Origin: Kitagawia praeruptora | Lineage: Eukaryota; Streptophyta; Magnoliopsida; Apiales; Apiaceae | Length of the DNA: 64,000 nucleotides | Direction: 5' to 3' | NCBI GenBank assembly: GCA_037693485.1 | Contig: CM075350.1 | Coordinates: 64,584,001 to 64,648,000, forward strand | Shown: positions 32,800 to 42,976 of the stretch, one piece after another | Layout of the letters: every line of letters starts with the position of its first letter | How positions within the stretch are numbered: position 1 is the first letter of the stretch | Made by a program: the position numbers and the translations under genes | Notes under the pieces: model-generated | Told to the model about the DNA's origin: nothing | Database searches by the model: none | What the model saw: the letters and a program-made list of their open reading frames with translations, nothing else

Positions 32800-33530
32800 G
32801 CGATACTCTCATGAGGTATTACTCAATCTATATTGCTCTCAATTTTTACTCAATCTATATGTGCTCAATCTATATTGCTCAATCTATATGTGCTTGTATA
32901 AATCTCTATGTGATTTATATGTGATTGAGTATAAATCGGTAATAATCTCTGTTGTGATTTATATGTGATTTGTATAAATTTATATGAGTTCCAATCTATA
33001 TTTCATTGGTAATCTGTATGTGATTGAGTATAGATCTATAGAGATTTGGTTTCTATATGTGCATGTGATTTTTTTATATATTTTTTTAGATGTGATTGAG
33101 TATAAATCACAGTCTATATGTGATTGAGTATAAATCGGTAATAATCTCTATTGTGATTTATATGTGATTTGTATAAATTTATATGAGTTCCAATCTATAT
33201 TTCATTGGTAATCTGTATGTGATTGAGTATAGATCTATAGAGATTTGGTTTCTATATGTGCATGTGATTTTTTTATATATTTTTATAGATGTGATTGAGT
33301 ATAAATCACAATCTATATGTGATTGAGTATAAATCGGTAATAATCTCTACTTTGATTTATATGTGATTGAGTATATATGTGCATGTGATTTTTTTTTATA
33401 TATTTTTGTGTACTATGTTTGAAAATTCCGATTCACATATATATTTAGTATATCTAATTCACATATATTTAGTAATTCTGATTCACATATATGTTTTATA
33501 TATGTGCATGTGATTTTTTTATATATTTTT
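32800..33530 (+). repeat. AT-rich tandem array, ~190-200-bp unit
   Basis: TGATTGAGTATAAATCGGTA recurs at about 32931, 33121 and 33320. Longer shared stretches include TTTCATTGGTAATCTGTATG. Built from shorter TATATGTGATT-type motifs. Lies just before the Ulp1 gene start. Confidence 0.85.
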
Positions 33531-33537
33531 GTGTACT

Positions 33538-36500
33538 ATGTTTAAATCTTCTGATTTGGGTAGTATGAAGAACTGGTTACCTAATCTAATCTTCGTGTTG
33601 TGCAGAATACCTAAGAAGTATTCAAGAAAGCCAAATTCTGAATCCACAACCTTGCACATTATGAAGGCTTTAAAAAAGACCAAAGCACACTATGCAAATT
33701 CTTGCCCTCAACCTGTAAAGAGGGATGCTATAAAGACCCTGTCAGAGGCCAAACCACATTCTGAAAATTCTTCCCCTCAATCTGTAAAGAGGAAGGCTAT
33801 TTCTACCAACCTAAAAAAGAAATTGTCAAAAAAGAGGAAACAAGTGGATGAACCGCTGCCAAAAGATGGACTTAAGCTTTTAAAACGCGGAGCTGTTACA
33901 ATGCAGAGGATTGTTAGACGTAAGATTTTGGGCCAAAAGCTGCCAGTGGATTTCAATGCAAAGGGTGAAGCGTATGGTGAAGCAGCAGCGGAGATGCAAT
34001 CATATATTGGGGTTCTTGCAAGAACTAAAACCCCAATCTGGTATGATACATGGAAAAAAGTTCCAAAAGAAAGGAAAACTAAGATTTGGGATTGTGTGCA
34101 GGTAACTAATACTTTTTATTTGTATTAATAATGACTACCTACTAAGTTAATACACATATGCTTCCTACAACCTAAGTTAATACTTTTTATGTATGTAGAT
34201 GGCATTTGATGTTCCAGCGTCAGCTAGAAAGATGGTGTTGCAATCAGCGAACCAGAAGTGGAGGGAGTTTAAGTCCAAACTAACAAACAAATATGTGCTT
34301 CCACATCGTGAACAGCTTAATTTGCTAGAGTCTCCTCCAGCTGACTACTCCTTTATCCAGAAGGCGCACTGGGACATGTTCGTTGCTTCCCGTTTAACAC
34401 CTGATTTCCTTGTGAGTTTTTCACCTTGGTTGTTTACAAAATTTTCAGATAGTAAAAATTCATCTTTGTTGCTAAGCTTTTGGTGTTTTTTTTATAAAGG
34501 AAATCCATGCCGAACAGAAAAGGAGAAGGCTGGAAAATGAATATCCTCACCGAATATCTCGCAAGGGCTATGCTAACCTTGAAGAAGAGCTGATTGCTGA
34601 TGCTATTAGTAAATCTTTACTGTCGGAGTCTAAAGAGGAACCTGATTTGGAGATGGATCGATCAACTACATGGTTGGAGGCACGGAAGGATAAAGATGGG
34701 GAACTTACGCCAGAACTAAAAATTATTGCTTCGAATATTGTAAGTTATTCATTTGTGTTATAATTAAAATTCTTGACCAAGAAAATCTGAGTTACTGTTG
34801 AACTACTTCCTTTTTTTGATGGTAATTTAGGTGACGATGAAACAGAGAGTTGCTAATGGAGAAGTAACAGTGGAAGGCACTGATGATGTTTTGACCATGG
34901 TGCTCGGTAAACCTGAACACCCAGGACGAGTACGCGGCCAGGGGACTCGTGTTAAACCTTCCGTTTACTTTGATCTTCCGAGGAAGAAGAAGGCCAAGAC
35001 AATCAACGATAAGATCCAAGAGGGTATTCAACAGTTTATGTCAGAAGAGACTTCTCGGATTATTAATGAGCGAGATGCTTATTGGACTCAAGAGATAGAG
35101 AAGATGAAAGCAACTTTTTGTGTAAAGAAAACAGGGACAGATTCTAGTCCAAATTTGGGTTCACAGCAAGCAAGTTGTTCCAAGGATGGACTTTCTAATG
35201 AGGAGTTGGATTTGCTAAAAGGTGTAAAGAAGAAACTGGATCTGGATGATAAAGATTTGTTGGAAGAAGAGAAACAAGATGAGACGAAAACTGAGGTGGA
35301 GAATGTGTGTAAGGAAGCTGATCAAGTGCAAGCGGAAGCTGATCAAGTGATAACAACTCCGGTATTACCAGTTGGTGGTTGTTTGGAGTGGGGATTGGCA
35401 ATAGGGTCCCGGACAAATGTTGTTGCTTATGCAACAATTGATACAGTTAGTGATGTTCTTCATGGAAAACCACTATCGAAAGAGAATGTGCGAGTTTCAA
35501 TTACTCGTGTAATCCAAGGAGCCATTGAGATTCCTTTCCCAATCGGTGATGAAATCGTGACAGTGGAACAAGCTCTTGGAACATATATTGCATGGCCAAG
35601 AGATCTAATACTGGAAGTGAATACAAGCAGTGTCAAAGTGAATCCCACTCCCACTCCGAAGGTTAAATTCTGTTTAATCCCTTAAATTCAGAATATATTA
35701 CAACATTGTTAATAAAATTTGTACAACTTAGATATTGTATTTTAGATGTAAAGGATAAAACCATGCTTTCTATTTTCCTTTTCAGGAGGCCAAGAAAATT
35801 CCTGCAAAGAAGAACAAGGTCAAGTTGGTTACCGATTGTTTATCTAATCCAAATGTAGAGTATGCGGTTAATATGGGTGCAGATTACCCCCCTAGCTTGA
35901 AGCGTTTGTGGGTCTGGGAAAATGAATCGTTGAGGGATGGTGTTTCATACTCTTTTAAGCTAAGCGAAGAAGCTTTTGGATCAACCCCAAAACAGGTTCT
36001 GTTTTTATCAGATGTGCATGCTTTGTGCTTTGGAGGTGAAATATCAGGCTCCACTATTTGCATTTATATTCAGTAAGTGTCCAACTTCTAAAGTTCTGTA
36101 ACTTTATCAATAGTTTCTTGAATGAAATTAAGAATTTGTGTTGATGAGTGTTTATTTTTGTATACAGTTTATTAGAGAAATATTTGAAAAAGCACAAGAT
36201 GAACGACATGGTAGCGTTCGTTGATCCAGGCACATTAGGCTCCATCGGTTGTGGTAATTCAGCACAGAGGTCTCGTGCGCTTTCTATCAGATTCAGAAAT
36301 GCTAAGCCAGGCCAAATTTTTTTGTTGCCTTATAACCATGTGTGAGTACTTTATTTTTTATATGTTCTTCCTCTACATCATCAAAAGCCTATAATTTTTA
36401 TTACCTTTCTTTTGGATGTAAGTGTAACATGAAATTACATTGGAGATATAATTTATGTGTTTATAAGTGCTAATTATAATTCACTTCTGCCAATTATACC

Positions 36501-37210
36501 CTTGGAAACTAATTTATAGTATATTTATGACGTGTTAATGCATGATTTTCTAGGAACCATTGGGCGTTGACTGTTGTGAATCCAGAAGCTCAGGTAGTTT
36601 ACCACATGGACCCGTTGAAGCGCCGACTTGGTAGTGAGGAATGGTTAGAAGTGGTTGACAAGTTAGTATCACCAGAAATTTATTTTGATTTTGAATCGGT
36701 TTAACAATTGATAAGAAAAAATGTCTGACTTGATTTATATTGTTTTGTTGTAGTGGCATCAAACTCTACAAGGATAAAGCGAAAAAGATTTCCAAGAAGA
36801 GAATTCCATGGGAGAATATGGCGGTATAATAATTTTCATTAATGTATTTAATAATTTATCTGTTTTCTCTAAGTGTAGACAATAGACATGTAATATTTTT
36901 TCCAAAATATTTTTCAGGGTGTTCCTATCCAGCATGGGGCCACAGACTGTGGTTTGTTTGTGATGCGCTTTATGAAAGAAATATGTGAAGATAAGGAATT
37001 AAATTTTGCGAATAAGGTCCAAATTGCAATTTCCTGGTTCATTTGGTTTTTGTTTTCTGTATTGTAATGTGACATTCATCGGAAAACTTACACTAGCGTT
37101 GTTTCTTTTTCCAGTGGGCACGGAGGGGCAACCTGGCTTATAGCACCAGTGATATCGCTGAAATCAAGACTGATTGGGCAAAGTTCTTCATGAAGCACCA
37201 CGCTACTTAG
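33538..37210 (+). CDS. CACTA TNPA-like protein: Transposase_24 + DUF8039-like + Ulp1 (C48) protease
   Basis: Ten exons by splice signals: 33538-34101, 34199-34411, 34500-34739, 34831-35661, ~35787-36073, ~36167-36341, 36555-36661, 36755-36822, 36918-37015, 37115-37210; the first exon's start is uncertain. A basic N-terminus leads into the plant Ptta/En/Spm transposase domain (GELTPELKIIASNI...KPEHPGRVRGQG), a Lys/Glu helical region, then a DUF8039-like domain (GGCLEWGLAIGSRTNVVAY...HGKPL...IPFPIGDEIVTVEQALGTYIAWP). The C-terminus is a Ulp1 cysteine protease with His (NHWALTVV), Asp (HMDPL), Gln (PIQHG) and Cys (TDCGLFVM) all present. It ends MKHHAT. The first part probably binds subterminal repeats; the protease may cleave SUMO or another partner. 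No break seen. Confidence 0.82.
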
Positions 37211-37230
37211 GTGCTTGCTCAGAAAATATA

Positions 37231-37385
37231 AGCCAATGTTTGTGGATGTTTTTATGAATATTAGTTGGTTTATTTGGTGAATTTTGTTTTGAACCTGGTG
37301 GTCATGTTAGAAATGGTGGCCAATGTTTGTGGATGTTTTTATGAATATTAGTTGGTTTATTTGGTGAATTTTGTTTTGAACCTTG
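37231..37385 (+). repeat. ~87-bp tandem duplication in the Ulp1 gene 3' UTR
   Basis: GCCAATGTTTGTGGATGTTT begins at ~37231 and ~37318; the copies are almost identical. Confidence 0.85.
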
Positions 37386-37479
37386 TTGTAATGGTGAAAT
37401 ATTAACCTGGTGGTAATGGTCAAATATTGGTTGGTTTGTTCATTTTTTGCTTGTCGATTGAATTGTTTATTGTTTGCGC

Positions 37480-38294
37480 TAATAAACCATTGTCTAAAAT
37501 GTGATTAGCCAACGAGGGCATCTTTAATGTTTTACTTGTTAAAACACCATATGAGACAATGTCATGTCTTAACAAAATCATATTATAATGTTGTTTATCA
37601 TCCAAACAAACAATGCTTGTTAAACGTAAACCATTGTGCAGAAGTATTTCTTACAACGGTTTAAATTAAAGAAACCATTGTGTAGAGTCCCAAACAACAA
37701 TGGATTAATTATACAAGAATGTTGTGTGTTTTCCTTTCAGACAAGACTGTATTGGATTAAAACTATTGTGTAGCATCCTAAAACAACAATGGAAAAATTC
37801 TATAATAATGTTGTGTGCTTTCCTTTCAGACATTTGTGAATTCAATTAAAACTATTGTATGATTTCCTTTCAGACAAGTGTGCATTCAATTAAAACCATT
37901 GTGGAACATCCTAAACAACAATGGAACAATTCAATAATGATGTTGTGTGATTCACTTTTAGACAAGTGTATTGAAATAAAACTATTGTGTGATTTCCCTT
38001 CAGACATGTGGGCATTAAATTAAAACTATTGTGTGATTTACTTTCAGACAAGTGTATATTAAATTAAAACTATTGTATAGAATTACAAACAACAACAGTT
38101 TCTAAATCGACTGTTGTTGTTTCTGGCTATCAGACAACACGTTTAGAGATGAAGTCGTTGTCCCTCGCTCTAACACACAACATTTAGAACCGTTGTCTGA
38201 GGCGTGTAACAGACGACACTCCGATAGACAACGGGGATTGTCAGTATCAGACTACGGATAAAATCCGTTGTCTGAATCGAAATTCCTTGTAGTG
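37480..38294. repeat. CACTA right subterminal repeat region
   Basis: Degenerate tandem repeats built on CTTTCAGACAAGTGT...AAAACTATTGTG and AACAACAATGGA (37540-38100). Denser CAGACAAC / GTTGTCTGA motifs occupy the last 200 bp before TTGTAGTG. Composition matches the left subterminal region in the opposite orientation. Confidence 0.85.
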
Positions 38295-40333
38295 GATGGC
38301 TGGGTCGGCTCTGTAACAGGAGGAGTACTACTAACCTGCAACCACAATTTTGATAAGAAGTCAAATTATCAATGATATCATCGCCAAATGCACATACTAA
38401 TTACCTTGAATTAAACCTAGCATTAAGGATTACTACCTGACGAGGACGTTTAAAGGAGACATCACCCGTGGCATCTGGCGTAGGTGAAGCAGGAGAATCA
38501 GTAGTCTCGGCCTGCAATAATATAACATGGTAATACAAATCCACTACATTCAAAGATAACAAGTATCAAATAAAATTAAAAGATTACTACCTCACGCACA
38601 CGTTTCTGAGAGACAGATAATGGAGGCTGCTGCGAAGATGAAGGAGCGCTGGGGTCAATATCCATATCATGTGCACTAGGGGCTCTATCAAAACTAGGCC
38701 TGCTAAATCCAAGGCCCCTCCACTCGGCATTGACTCGATCATAACGATATAAAAATTCAGGGATGAGATCATAGAACCAGTCAGGGGGGTTACGAAGGTG
38801 CATCTCATGAAGTATCCTCATGCCATAATCTAGCTGCATTTATCATTAGCATGTATATCATGTAAGAACTATAGAAACTAAGGAGTAAAGCGCAGAAATC
38901 TAACAAATTAAGGTCTAAAATAGTAAAATGCATGAACTATAGAAGCATACCGCATCAGCCATGTCCTATTGGGGGTACCAATCATGAGGCACTATCTCCG
39001 TGGGATGCTCAGCCAGAAATGGAGCAATCCTCAACTTACTAACACGCCCGAACCAGTCCATGTATTCCTCTATGCATGCGTCTGCAACCTCCTCAACAAT
39101 AGGCAAACCCGTAGCCATAAAACTATCCCACTCATCTCGGATCCAGGCCAAAAGCGTAATATGATCTTCCCGCCCCCAACGAGACTCCCTCTCCCTCCGC
39201 AGCTGAGACATGTCAACTGGATCCCGTGGTATATGCTGTAGCATACCAAACTGTCTCATGACCATGTCTGGCATGACATACTCGACAATGTCAAAAGACA
39301 CAAGAGGGAGTCGACCGAGGCTAATATGCAATGCATCCAACATCTCACTGTCATGAGACTCGTCATCCACATCAATGCGATCATAAAACCTCTCATAAGG
39401 CCGCCATGTCAGCCAACAAATCTCAAAGCTATCAAAGTCACCCCTGTACAGACCTGTATGGTGGTGGGGGTTAACCCTCTTCCGCGCCTGAATCCATGCG
39501 AATGCCCTCGGATGTGTAAAATCCTGATGAGGTGCAATCTCCGGAGCACCAGGTAACCACCTCTCCCATGCCCAATACATAAGAAGCATGTTGCATCCGT
39601 TAAAAGCCTTGGCACTCTTATGCATAGCCCTGGTCAAACTCCTGAACAGATGAGCCAATACAGCGGCTCCCCATGCATAGCCAGCAATCTCACCAGTATC
39701 CTGGATGAGCTGTAGATATCGAGGATGAACCACGTCTCGTTTCCCTGAAGGAAACAACACACCCCCAATGATGTATAGAAGGTAAGCCCGGGTGTAAACT
39801 ATATCATCCTACTCCATGTATTCTGGACGTTTCGTCTTGGGAATCTTCTTATATCTTTCCCTCAATTTGTGAAGAATCACCCCATCATCATACATCTTTT
39901 TACGTTCCTTCTTGGTCAGCCTCAAATCCTTCCACTTCGTCATCCAATATGGTTTTGGTTTCATAAGCTCCGAATGAGTCACGGGACGACCATAAACAGG
40001 CAGGCCCAAGATCATGTAAACATCCTCTAATGTGATGGTCAGCTCACCAAATGGGAAATGAAAGGTGTTCGTCTCTGGCCTCCACCTCTCTATCATGGCC
40101 GTGATCAATCTAATGTCGTTCTGAGGAATCGACTGAGGGTATGCAAATGCCCTGAAACACCATAACTCTAGAAAATCAATTTGACGCTCCTTGAAATCCC
40201 ACTGCCAATGCATAGTAGTCAACTGTCTCACATCTATCTTATCCCGCTTACCCCCCTTCCATATCACAGTACTAATATGCTCATCCTGCATGGTCAAGAG
40301 CGATCTATCGACAGGCCCGCACTCTATATCCAT

Positions 40334-41330
40334 AGTATCTTAAAGGTGCAAAATCAAAAAATTAGACCATCTCATAACTTAAGTTTGTATCCAGTATGCA
40401 AATCAGCAAAACTACTTTCAGTCTTCAGATGCAAGCAAATTCAACTATAACACTTAAATTTACTAAGTAATTTTTCTACATCATCATTAAGTGATACATG
40501 CTCATGAAACAGTAAGCTATTTGCTCAATATAAACCATTTTGGAAAACAAACTCTACCAATTCCGACTCATACAAATAACAAGTGACCGAAACAAACAAT
40601 TACCACTTTCACTATCTCAACACTTTGCATACATCATGATAAGCAATAATCAGGAATAAAAATTCTAAGGGGACTTTCATCAAACACTTTTATGTCGCTA
40701 ATAAAAAAACAACTAGCTTGAAATTAAAACAAATATCGTCAAAATACAACAACCTGTAGCTTAGCTATTAACACAACTTAAGCCTGAAGGTGAAGAACAA
40801 CAGAGGATTACCGATAAAATGTACGGTTGAGAGATTACGAGTTGAAGTAGTAGTCCGGAATTTAAAATCGAGCTCGAGTGTGTATGTATAAATTGATGAT
40901 GATGACTGAAATCGAACCAATCGTAAGAATCACCTGAGGATCGCCAATCGTAAGAGTCTGTGTGTTTGTAGGGTTTAAAACTGAAAAGAAGAGGAAACAA
41001 TGCGGCACGGGAATTAATTTCATCCGCACCTGGCGCAAAGAATCAGTGCGAAGGAATTAAGGGTATCACTTTCATTTTCCGTCTTATTTTCTATTTATTT
41101 GAATTTTACTTTATTTTCTATTATTAAAGCATCCAAATAAATATTATGAAATAATAAAAGTTTGAAAATATTAATAATAATAATAATGGCAATATTTCAA
41201 ATTTTTTAATGACAATTATTAGTTATTTCTAAACATTCGAATTTAAAAAAAATGTAATATTTGATTATAATTAAAGAAAAATAAATAATCCTTAAAAAAA
41301 TCCAGTTTTACTTTATTTTTGGTAGTACTG
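40334..41330 (-). other. PMD gene 5' region
   Basis: Upstream of the PMD ATG on -. AT-rich, with no supported ORF beyond a short unrecognised frame at 40761-41000. It presumably holds the promoter and 5' UTR. From 41215 it overlaps the segment repeated at 23.2-23.4 kb. Confidence 0.45.
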
Positions 41331-42100
41331 GCGCAATGAAACATTGCGCAGTTAAAAGACAGAGCAGTGAAACATTGCGCCAGGCGCAATGTATCATTGC
41401 GCCAGGGATCACCCATCTTAGATTACTCTAACCCAAGCACGCTTAACTACGCTTAATATTTGATTATAATCTTAGTTTTGATTACTCTAACCCATCTTAG
41501 AAACATTTTTACTCTGTTCCTGGGAATGGCGCGCTGTCATATGACAGAGCATTGAAACATTGCGCCTGGCGCAATGCATAAACTGCAGAGTAAAAAAACA
41601 GAGGATCATAAACTGCATAAACTGCAGTTTTTTACTAATTTTTGGAAGCTTATGCCAAAATTATGTAAAAAATATTTTTGCACCTTCTAAAATCTTAAAA
41701 TATTATAATAAGTGAATTTTTACCTATGTTTACTTAATTTTTTTAATTTATTTGACAAACTAGTTCAAAATTAGGAAAAAAATCATAAAAATGGAAAATT
41801 AGTGAAAGTAGCGTATGAATTAGTGAAAGTAGCGTATGAATTTTTTAATATCGTTGTGTATGAATTTTAAGTTCAAAATTTTTCATTTTACCTATTTTTA
41901 TTTAATTTTTTAATTTATTTGACAAAATTTGCTCATTTGGAGATATTGTACCTGGGGCAATGAAACATTGCAACACGTGGCAATGAAACATTGCAACCGG
42001 GGGCATTGTTACATTGCACCTAGCGCAATGACACATTGCGTCCAAGAGCAATGTAACATTGCCCCTGGCGCAATGTTACATTGCGCCTGGTGGTTAGCAT
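41331..42100. repeat. Right subterminal palindrome clusters of the MULE
   Basis: Three groups (41331-41405, 41528-41577, 41944-42090) of GGCGCAATG-NNA-CATTGCGCC hairpins and half-sites, at least twelve half-sites in all. The intervening DNA (41215-41330, 41630-41720) is the direct repeat of 23203-23423. Confidence 0.88.
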
Positions 42101-42129
42101 TCCAGAACCACCCGTGGCTGTGGAAGGGC

Positions 42130-42133
<4 letters not shown>

Positions 42134-42170
<37 letters not shown>
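42134..42170. repeat. (TA)n tract at right MULE boundary
   Basis: 37 bp of TA repeat ending ATAATATA before repeat Y. Confidence 0.95.
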
Positions 42171-42171
<1 letters not shown>

Positions 42172-42316
42172 GTCGTTGATCCATGAAGAACACCCTTATA
42201 TAAAGAACAATATGGAACACCATAGAATCATACATAAAATCGCATTTAAATTCTAATTTTCACTTCAAAAACGTAAACTGACCCGGAGGTAAATAAAAAA
42301 ATAAATAAATAAATAA

Positions 42317-42382
<66 letters not shown>

Positions 42383-42656
42383 AAAAAAATCTAACAAAAA
42401 ATTAGGATCAAATATAACATGATTACACATAATTTTATTGTTACAAAAATATGTATAAGATTCTACACTGGATTCTATATAAAATTTGATTTTTAAATTT
42501 AGATAAGATTCTACGTTAGATTCGATATGTTAGGTTTAATTATCGTTAAAATTTGTGATTCTAATCATAACAAATCAAGTTTTATGAAAAATAAAGTTTT
42601 TTAATGGTGTTATTTATTGTTCATTATATAATAAAGTAGTCTTTCTAGAATGCAAC
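42171..42656 (+). mobile_element. Small TIR element Y (486 bp), sister of X
   Basis: Left end GGTCGTTGATCCATGAAGAACACCC... and the right end read inward (GTTGCATTCTAGAAAGAC...ATGAACAATAAATAACACC) are inverted repeats over about 50 bp. The interior holds an (AAAT)n/(TA)n stretch (42296-42380) and the sequence CATGATTACACATAATTTT, the intact counterpart of the copia insertion site. Flanks are TA-rich, so no TSD is readable. Non-coding; superfamily uncertain (MULE-like MITE is possible). Confidence 0.7.
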
Positions 42657-42976
42657 TCATATGTATATAAAGATTGTATTTAAAGATTGGTTTGTATTTG
42701 AGCAAAAGCCTATATATATATATATATAGGCTAGTGATTAAATAGAAACCAATAATTAAATAGAAATTGGTTTCAAAAAAATCTATATATTATAAATTGC
42801 TGGATAACCCATACCTCAGCTTCGGGATCCATATTCAGGTTTGATAGATATCCATGACCCATTATAATAGTAAATGCTTAGGTATGGGATCCATTAATGT
42901 ATTTACACTAGGTTCGGGATCCGTTTTTATGACCCATCCAGTTATATGATATGATCCATATTCTAAAACATATTGA

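Larger units (their letters stand above)
29936..33537. promoter_or_regulatory. Divergent inter-gene region of the CACTA
   Basis: Separates the - TNP2 gene from the + Ulp1 gene, so it must contain both promoters. Contents in order: unannotated AT-rich DNA (29936-30835), a short minisatellite (30838-30960), a duplicated block of CAGACAACG-type motifs (31211-31651), a ~175-bp array (31684-32375), CT-rich tracts with CATTTCCCCCC repeats (32620-32790), and an AT-rich ~190-bp array (32800-33530). No coding signal found. Confidence 0.6.
24771..38294. mobile_element. CACTA (En/Spm) transposon, 13.5 kb
   Basis: Starts CACTACAAAAA and ends TTGTAGTG, with a 3-bp TSD GAT (24768-24770; 38295-38297). Both ends carry dense subterminal CAGACAAC-type motifs. 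Inside are a TNP2-type transposase on - and a Transposase_24/Ulp1 gene on +, transcribed away from a shared centre at ~30-33.5 kb. Excising it in silico rejoins a PMD mini-exon in frame (38298 to 24767), independent proof of the boundaries. Both genes look largely intact, so the element may have been autonomous recently. Confidence 0.95.
23424..40333 (-). pseudogene. Plant-mobile-domain gene with DUF8039-like module and mini-exon tail, split by CACTA
   Basis: Exon 1 starts at ATG 40333 (LLTMQDEHISTVIW, LTTMHWQWDFKERQIDF, RPETNTFHFPFGELTITLEDVYMILGLPV). It continues in frame through TAG at 39806-39808 into IIGGVLFPSG...GYAWGAAVLAHLFRSL...LLMYWAWERWLPG, the signature of the plant mobile domain (PF10536-type). 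A second in-frame TAG is near 38966 (WYPQ-stop-DMADA). Later exons: 38830-38590, 38511-38440, and a mini-exon interrupted by the CACTA (38336-38298 plus 24767-24744). Then comes an exon at 24655-24280 with a DUF8039-like domain (CELVVDSIDNKVAFG...HGKPM...IPVPVVGEM...QAVGSHVAWPKEWIL) preceded by a frameshift near 24535. Four mini-exons and a final exon ending near 23424 follow. Two stops, a frameshift and a 13.5-kb insertion make it defective. PMD proteins act in nuclear gene and TE silencing, or are carried by TEs; which applies here is unknown. Confidence 0.7.
19088..42133. mobile_element. Very large Mutator-like element with transposase and PMD gene
   Basis: Both ends meet (TA)n tracts. Reading inward, the first 26 bases agree at 19 positions (GG..GCC..TCCA.A.CCACGG.TGG), and both then continue into a shared CGCAATGTAACATTGCGCCAGG stretch, so these are terminal inverted repeats. 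Between them lie a FAR1-type MULE transposase (+) and a PMD gene (-). Length is 23.0 kb, or about 9.5 kb without the nested CACTA (24771-38294). A 9-11-bp TSD would be invisible inside (TA)n. The exact termini and single-element status are inferred. Confidence 0.7.

Noticed and set aside
33538..37210. Host SUMO protease gene
   Set aside because: Lies inside perfect CACTA boundaries and is fused to a plant En/Spm transposase domain.
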